Both the position numbers and the translations under genes were made by a program. Positions 42,911 through 46,772 of a stretch of 46,772 nt of DNA are shown piece by piece. The stretch's first letter is position 1; each line of letters opens with the position of its first letter. The stretch is taken from NCBI GenBank assembly GCA_036652815.1, contig JAVVVE010000019.1:1-46772 (forward strand), written 5' to 3'. The DNA comes from SZUA-378 sp036652815. Its GTDB lineage: Bacteria; Bacillota; Clostridia; Lachnospirales; Lachnospiraceae. The notes beneath the pieces were generated by a model that was not told the origin of the DNA, searched no databases, and was given only the letters and a program-made list of their open reading frames with translations.

Positions 42911-44536
42911 ATGCAGAAATTAAATGGTAAAAAAGTATTTGATGGTGTAGCACTGGGCAGGATATCTTATTATGGGAAAGAAGAACAAACAGTAAAAAGA
43001 GTTCGCATAGAGGATGCAGAGTCGGAGAAGCAGAGATTTAAGCTGGCACATGCACAAACGCTTACACAATTGAAGGCACTCTATGAAAAAGCAGTCAAAG
43101 AGGTGGGAGAAGCGGATGCAGCTATTTTTGATATCCATCAGATGATGTTACAGGATCCTGACTTTACAGATGCGATTCATAATATGATTGTAAGCCAGAA
43201 TGTGAATGCGGAATACGCAGTGGCAACCATTGGCGATAATTTTTCTAATATGTTTGCTGCGATGGATGATGATTATATGAAGGCAAGAGCGGCAGATGTG
43301 AAAGACATCTCCGAACGCTTGATTCAGGTACTATCCGGCAAAACAAATACGAAGATGGATTCAGCGGAACCGGTTATTATCGTTGCAGAAGATCTGGCAC
43401 CCAGCGAAACAGTGCAATTGGATAAATCAAAAGTATTGGGATTTGTTACCAGACTGGGCTCGACGAATTCACATACTGCGATTCTGGCAAGAACCATGAA
43501 TATCCCGGCCTTGATAGGTGTCGATATTGACAAGTCATGGGATGGTATGTTAGCAGCGGTAGATGCGACTAATGCATGTATCTATCTGGAACCAACAGAG
43601 GAAATCATCTCAGAGATTAAGGAAAGAAAAGCAAAACAGGAAGCACTCAGACAATTATTAGCAGAGCTAAAAGGAAAAGAAAATATCACACTAGACGGCA
43701 GAAAAGTCAATTTATATGCTAATATCGGTAATATAGGAGATGCAGGATCGGCATTGCAGAATGATGCCGGTGGAATTGGTCTTTTTCGCAGTGAGTTTCT
43801 GTATCTGGAGAAGGATCATTATCCAACAGAAGAAGAACAATTTGTGGCTTATAAAGCTGTAGCAGAGACGATGGCCGGTAAAAAAGTGATTATCAGAACA
43901 CTGGATATCGGAGCAGATAAACAAGTTGATTATTTCAATCTGGAAAAAGAAGCCAATCCGGCGATGGGATATCGTGCTATTCGAATCTGTCTGGATCGAA
44001 CCGAGATATTCAAAACACAATTACGTGCGTTATTTAGAGCCAGTACCTATGGGAATATCGCTATTATGTACCCAATGATTACTTCTGTGAAGGAAGTCTT
44101 GCAGATTAAAGAGATTGTGCAGGAAGTCAAGTCAGAATTAATGGAACAGGGAATTAAGTTCAATGAAGTGGAACAAGGCATTATGATAGAGACACCTGCG
44201 GCGGCTATGATTAGTGAGATGCTTGCCAAAGAAGTAGATTTCTTCAGCATTGGAACGAATGATTTGACACAGTATACACTGGCAATCGATCGTCAGAATC
44301 CGAAGCTGGATGCATTTTATGATTCCCATCATGAGGCTGTACTCCGCCTGATTGAATTAACGACTAAGAATGCGCATAAAGAGAATATTTGGTGTGGCAT
44401 CTGCGGAGAATTAGCGTCAGACACTACTTTAACAGAACGTTTCTTACGCATGGGAGTCGATGAACTCTCCGTATCACCTACCTTTATCTTCAAAGTACGG
44501 AAAGCTATTAGAGAATGTGACTTATCAATACAGTAA
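42911..44536 (+). CDS. ptsI: Phosphoenolpyruvate-protein phosphotransferase (PTS enzyme I)
   Basis: A 541-residue enzyme I, which takes phosphate from PEP and passes it to HPr. The N-terminal HPr-binding helical domain is followed by the phospho-His domain with active His188 in LGSTNSHTAILAR. The C-terminal PEP-binding barrel has GIGLFRSEFLYL, IRTLDIGADKQVDYF, MIETPAA, SIGTNDLTQYT and the acid Cys in WCGICGELASD. The length is slightly below the usual 570 but no motif is missing. GGGAGGG lies about 11 bases upstream. No HPr gene (ptsH) is next to it, unlike the classical ptsHI order. Transcription is expected to depend on the RAT at 41959, so general PTS capacity would be linked to sugar-phosphotransfer status. 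Confidence 0.97.
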   Translation: MQKLNGKKVFDGVALGRISYYGKEEQTVKRVRIEDAESEKQRFKLAHAQTLTQLKALYEKAVKEVGEADAAIFDIHQMMLQDPDFTDAIHNMIVSQNVNAEYAVATIGDNFSNMFAAMDDDYMKARAADVKDISERLIQVLSGKTNTKMDSAEPVIIVAEDLAPSETVQLDKSKVLGFVTRLGSTNSHTAILARTMNIPALIGVDIDKSWDGMLAAVDATNACIYLEPTEEIISEIKERKAKQEALRQLLAELKGKENITLDGRKVNLYANIGNIGDAGSALQNDAGGIGLFRSEFLYLEKDHYPTEEEQFVAYKAVAETMAGKKVIIRTLDIGADKQVDYFNLEKEANPAMGYRAIRICLDRTEIFKTQLRALFRASTYGNIAIMYPMITSVKEVLQIKEIVQEVKSELMEQGIKFNEVEQGIMIETPAAAMISEMLAKEVDFFSIGTNDLTQYTLAIDRQNPKLDAFYDSHHEAVLRLIELTTKNAHKENIWCGICGELASDTTLTERFLRMGVDELSVSPTFIFKVRKAIRECDLSIQ

Positions 44537-44550
44537 AGCTCCATTACATA

Positions 44551-44603
44551 AAAGTTCTGGCATTATCACGACAATATAGGGTGATAATGCCAGAGCTTTT
44601 TTT
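44551..44603. terminator. Strong terminator between convergent ptsI and thiT
   Basis: A 19-bp stem with one wobble (44551-44569 with 44581-44599; core TCTGGCATTATCAC) and an 11-base loop, followed by seven T on the plus strand. The complementary side has only a short T run, so it works mainly for ptsI and perhaps weakly for thiT. Confidence 0.88.
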
Positions 44604-44608
44604 GGCTA

Positions 44609-45301
44609 TTAGTTAAGAGCCATTGTTTTAATCCTGCTTAGTGCTTTAGCTACAGGTGGTAATGCAATTAATAGTAAGGTAAGAATAGCCTCGGAGCCTA
44701 TGTATGCACCATTATAGATGAGTGAATAAACGGGTGCCGCCATATTAAAATCAGCAGCGTATGCACCAAAAAATATCATGCCGGATAGAAAAGAGAAGAC
44801 ATATCTTCCCAGAATACCAACGATATATCCTTTGATTAGTCCGTGCTTGGAATTGGAGAAGAGACCTGATAATCCCAAAGCTCCAAAGGCAAAAATATAG
44901 TCTGTAAATAGTTGCGGGATGCTGATAATGTAGGGATCGATGATTAACTGTAGTAATCCATAGGCAATCGCAGCCATCAAACCTGATTTTAGTCCATACC
45001 AATATCCAATCAGACAGATAAACAGCATACTAAATAAGGTAACGGAACCACCCATTGGTAGGTGAAATAACTTCAACATCGAAGTTACCGTTGCGAGAGC
45101 GATAGCCATAGCAGAGAATACCAACCGTTTGGTACGAATACGATTAACGGTACCGGAAGCTTCTGCTTTATTACCGCTGACCCAACAAGCGGCTAGTAGC
45201 AATGCAAGCATAATCACAATTAATGCGACATAACCTGCGGTGGTAAGTGAATAGGTAGTACCCCATTCATCGGTAACTTGTGTTGCAAATACGTTTAACA
45301 T
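44609..45301 (-). CDS. thiT: ECF transporter substrate-binding component for thiamine (ThiT)
   Basis: A 230-residue membrane protein of the ThiT S-component family, which binds thiamine and works with the shared EcfA/A'/T module. Conserved segments include LPMGGSVTLFSMLFICLIGY, YGLKSGLMAAIAYGLLQLII and the late SLIYNGAYIGSEAILT. It is longer than the common 190-200 residues because of an extra N-terminal stretch with its own hydrophobic helix (about 22-42). AAGGAGGA lies seven bases before the ATG. The leader holds a TPP riboswitch (45352-45447) and a hairpin that can hide the ribosome site. Regulation by thiamine diphosphate supports the assignment and also fits the window's need for ThDP in its transketolase. 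Confidence 0.93.
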   Translation of the reverse strand: MLNVFATQVTDEWGTTYSLTTAGYVALIVIMLALLLAACWVSGNKAEASGTVNRIRTKRLVFSAMAIALATVTSMLKLFHLPMGGSVTLFSMLFICLIGYWYGLKSGLMAAIAYGLLQLIIDPYIISIPQLFTDYIFAFGALGLSGLFSNSKHGLIKGYIVGILGRYVFSFLSGMIFFGAYAADFNMAAPVYSLIYNGAYIGSEAILTLLLIALPPVAKALSRIKTMALN

Positions 45302-45308
45302 AAAAAAT

Positions 45309-45332
45309 CCTCCTTGGTTTTTACGCAGGAGG
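45309..45332 (-). promoter_or_regulatory. Anti-Shine-Dalgarno hairpin, expression platform of the TPP riboswitch
   Basis: On the minus strand CCTCCT (45332-45327) can pair with AGGAGG (45314-45309), which is the thiT ribosome site. The 6-bp stem is followed by ATTTTTTA, so it might stop transcription as well as translation. Confidence 0.6.
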
Positions 45333-45351
45333 GGCTACTTGGAAAATATGG

Positions 45352-45447
45352 AAATAAGGCTTCCTTCCGCCGGTATTATCCGGTTCAAGTAGTGAGGGTT
45401 AGAATCTTACGACTCATTCTCAGCATGAATGCTCCCCTAGCGTGACT
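45352..45447 (-). promoter_or_regulatory. TPP riboswitch (THI element)
   Basis: Read on the minus strand the element has the conserved blocks in order: CTAGGGGAGC, GCTGAGAATGAG, TAACCCTCA, CTTGAACCGGATAATAC, then CGGCGGAAGGAAG. It binds thiamine diphosphate and sits about 50 bases before the thiT ATG, with a ribosome-site-hiding hairpin in between. Confidence 0.95.
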
Positions 45448-45460
45448 TTGTTCATGGATT

Positions 45461-45490
45461 ACTATACACTTATTGATGAGTGAGTGTCAA
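45461..45490 (-). promoter_or_regulatory. Sigma-A promoter of thiT
   Basis: On the minus strand TTGACA (45490-45485), an 18-bp spacer and TATAGT (45466-45461). The predicted start near 45454 lies a few bases before the riboswitch. Confidence 0.75.
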
Positions 45491-45507
45491 GAACAAATAT
45501 AATTCTA

Positions 45508-45536
45508 TTGACGAAAGTCTCCAAATTGGTTAAACT
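45508..45536 (+). promoter_or_regulatory. Promoter of the Rpn-type gene
   Basis: TTGACG (45508-45513), a 17-bp spacer and TAAACT (45531-45536). It lies outside the repeated unit that begins at 45571, so the downstream copy would need another promoter or read-through. Confidence 0.55.
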
Positions 45537-45570
45537 ATGAATCACATACATCGTGCATTTTCTAATGCAC

Positions 45571-45625
45571 ATGCATTCCATTCCATGTTCATCAAGTCAT
45601 ATCCGGCTGTACAGCCAAATTTTCA
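45571..45625 (+). repeat. Direct repeat: leader of the Rpn-type gene, copy 1
   Basis: These 55 bases are identical to 46718-46772, the end of the window, at an offset of 1147 bases. In both places a small perfect hairpin abuts the left edge of the repeat: GTGCATT/AATGCAC at 45553-45570 and TGCAG/CTGCA at 46705-46717. The repeat marks the 5' leader of tandem Rpn-type genes. Confidence 0.85.
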
Positions 45626-45635
45626 ACCAAATATT

Positions 45636-45673
45636 AAACCAAGACACAAAACCAGGACACAAAACCAAGACAC
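45636..45673 (+). repeat. Three tandem 12-13-bp repeats in the Rpn gene leader
   Basis: AAACCAAGACAC, AAAACCAGGACAC and AAAACCAAGACAC follow each other without spacers about 45-80 bases before the TTG start of the Rpn-type gene. They may be a regulatory binding array or slippage product; no function is known to me. Confidence 0.55.
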
Positions 45674-45718
45674 CTACGACGATTATATCGTTACCACAGA
45701 CAAAGGAGGAAGAAAAGT

Positions 45719-46593
45719 TTGGGAGATAAGGATATCATATTAAATGATTATTATGCCAGACCGGAAATATTTGCGGACTTAATGAATGCCGCTATTTTTA
45801 ATGGTGAAGAAGTACTTACCAAAGAAGATCTATCAGAACTTGATTCATCAGTCAGCGAAATATGGCATGACAAAGAAGCAAAACGTACCAGAAGCGTCAG
45901 AAAATATCATGATGTAATTAAAAAAGCAGCACTGGGTGTTGAATATGCAGTTTTAGCGATCGAGAATCAAGATGAAGTGCATTATGCCATGCCGATTAGA
46001 GGCATGAATTATGATTCCATGGAGTATATCAAACAGATCAAAGAACTAAAAACGCAGAACAGAAAGAAAGGGGCATCTGTGCATCAAACCGGTGCAGAGT
46101 TCTTATCGGGGATATCAGGAGAAGACCGCCTGATGCCGGTGATTACGGTAGTTATCTACTATGGAAAGGAAGCTTATAACGGTTGTACAGACTTGCATAG
46201 TATGTTAAGATTAGAGAAAGAAAACCAAGGTTTATTAAAATATATCGCTAACTATAAGATTAATTTAGTGCAGGCATATAGGGTCGATGAGAATAGTTTT
46301 AAAACAGGGTTATAGAAGAAGAGACCTGTGATGCAATGAGTGTATTGTTAAATGAAAGACAGTTTACAACTTATACCAACCAGTGTAAAACGGAAGACGG
46401 AGGAATCAATATGTGTGAAGCATTTGCATTAATGAGAGAAGAAGCATCCTTACAGGGAGAAGCCAGAGGAAGATCGGAATTGATCAGCTCTTTGATTTGT
46501 AAGCAGTATGCGAAGGGAATACCGGTACCACAGATCGCAGATTTACTGGATTGTGAGGAATCCTACGTGGAGATGGTTCTTCGGTCAATGTAA
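45719..46593 (+). pseudogene. Rpn-family PD-(D/E)XK nuclease gene, broken
   Basis: Start is a TTG at 45719 with AAAGGAGG nine bases upstream. The first 198 codons carry the Rpn/PDDEXK_2 domain: residues DIILNDYYARPEIFADLMNA, RTRSVRKYHDVI, YAVLAIENQDEVHYAMPIRG and MPVITVVIYYGKE, with the D/E-x-Q/N-type core partly recognisable. A stop at 46313-46315 follows FKTGL. The family C-terminus continues in another frame from about 46303 (VIEEETCDAMSVLLNERQF, then GGINMCEAFALMREEA, to TAA at 46593). About 40-50 residues normally found between these parts are missing, so there was an internal deletion with frameshift. Intact members cut DNA and promote RecA-independent recombination. This copy is probably inactive unless the first part works alone. 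Confidence 0.7.
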
Positions 46594-46607
46594 ATAACTT
46601 ATGAAAT
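46534..46607 (+). repeat. Direct repeat: 3' end of the Rpn-type gene, identical to bases 1-74
   Basis: All 74 bases match the left end of the window exactly; after this point the two copies differ by a small insertion (left copy repeats AAATATATG) and substitutions. The two ends of the window therefore lie in copies of one gene family. Confidence 0.9.
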
Positions 46608-46620
46608 CCAACTAAAATAA

Positions 46621-46653
46621 CAGGTCTGCATAACCGATATCAGAGGTTATGCA
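46621..46653 (+). terminator. Degenerate stem-loop after the Rpn-type pseudogene
   Basis: TGCATAACC (46627-46635) pairs with GGTTATGCA (46645-46653). It is the counterpart of the 12-bp stem-loop at 97-135; the outer part of the stem has decayed here. No T-run follows. Confidence 0.35.
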
Positions 46654-46717
46654 AATCAGTTTTGCATACTCCAAAACATAATTATTAAGTTCTTTTATGA
46701 TGCTTGCAGCTCCTGCA

Positions 46718-46772
46718 ATGCATTCCATTCCATGTTCATCAAGTCATATCCGGCTGTACAGCCAAATTTTCA
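46718..46772 (+). repeat. Direct repeat: leader of a further Rpn-type gene, copy 2, cut by the window end
   Basis: Identical to 45571-45625, the leader of the preceding Rpn-type gene, so another family copy probably starts just beyond the window. Confidence 0.8.

Noticed and set aside
45636..45673. CRISPR array
   Set aside because: The three 12-13-bp repeats follow one another without spacers and no cas gene is present.
45537..45743. Open frame of 68 codons over the Rpn leader
   Set aside because: It has no ribosome site, its sequence is made of the leader repeats, and it ends inside the real Rpn-type gene. Its first part also lies outside the repeated unit, so it is not conserved with the copies.
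46336..46593. Separate 85-codon gene after the Rpn-type frame
   Set aside because: The reading continues upstream of its ATG with family-like residues (VIEEETCDA), so it is the shifted C-terminal part of the same broken gene, not an independent gene.

Overview
The window looks like a chromosomal segment, or a whole draft contig, from a Gram-positive anaerobe of the Clostridia, most likely Lachnospiraceae. The pointers are AddAB rather than RecBCD, a LicT/BglG-type RNA antiterminator upstream of PTS enzyme I, ThiT behind a TPP riboswitch, two YesM/YesN-type two-component systems, two CUT1 importers without their own ATPase, purine-rich Shine-Dalgarno sites, and moderately AT-rich DNA. No rRNA, tRNA, CRISPR array, phage or classical insertion sequence was seen.

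Layout. 1-417: the last 19 codons of an Rpn-type (PD-(D/E)XK) gene, then an AT-rich regulatory region. 418-7107: LacI-type regulator, FucI/AraA-like isomerase, split transketolase (two genes), FGGY kinase and an AraC-type regulator; the gene set matches the D-apiose -> apulose -> apulose 4-phosphate -> dihydroxyacetone phosphate + xylulose 5-phosphate route. 7124-15859: a YesN/YesM pair on the minus strand, divergent from a solute-binding lipoprotein, two permeases and a two-part ADP-ribosylglycohydrolase-family protein. 15953-18612: rhaB-rhaA. 18599-24284 (minus): a tightly overlapping operon of Asp/Glu-racemase-like protein, GH127-type furanosidase, GntR/FCD regulator, DUF1537 acid-sugar kinase and a beta-keto-acid cleavage enzyme (BKACE). 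24436-33196: GH78 alpha-L-rhamnosidase, a second YesM/YesN pair, and a second binding protein with two permeases. 33355-34569: MFS transporter. 34567-34788: long MITE-like inverted repeat. 34817-41889: addB-addA. 41906-44536: RAT-controlled Cof-type phosphatase and ptsI. 44609-45490 (minus): thiT with TPP riboswitch. 45508-46772: a broken Rpn-type gene and the start of another copy.

How it fits together. Two importers deliver small plant glycosides or oligosaccharides. Three glycosidase-like proteins without signal peptides (GH78, GH127, ADP-ribosylglycohydrolase fold) would open them in the cytoplasm. RhaA/RhaB and the apiose pathway would feed the released L-rhamnose and D-apiose into glycolysis and the pentose phosphate pathway. 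Rhamnose, apiose and a GH127 substrate (L-arabinofuranose or aceric acid) occur together in side chains of rhamnogalacturonan II; apiosyl and rhamnosyl plant phenolics are the other obvious source. The kinase/BKACE operon has no described function that I can assign and is the best candidate here for an undescribed acid-sugar pathway. All functions are inferred from sequence motifs and gene order; no searches were run.
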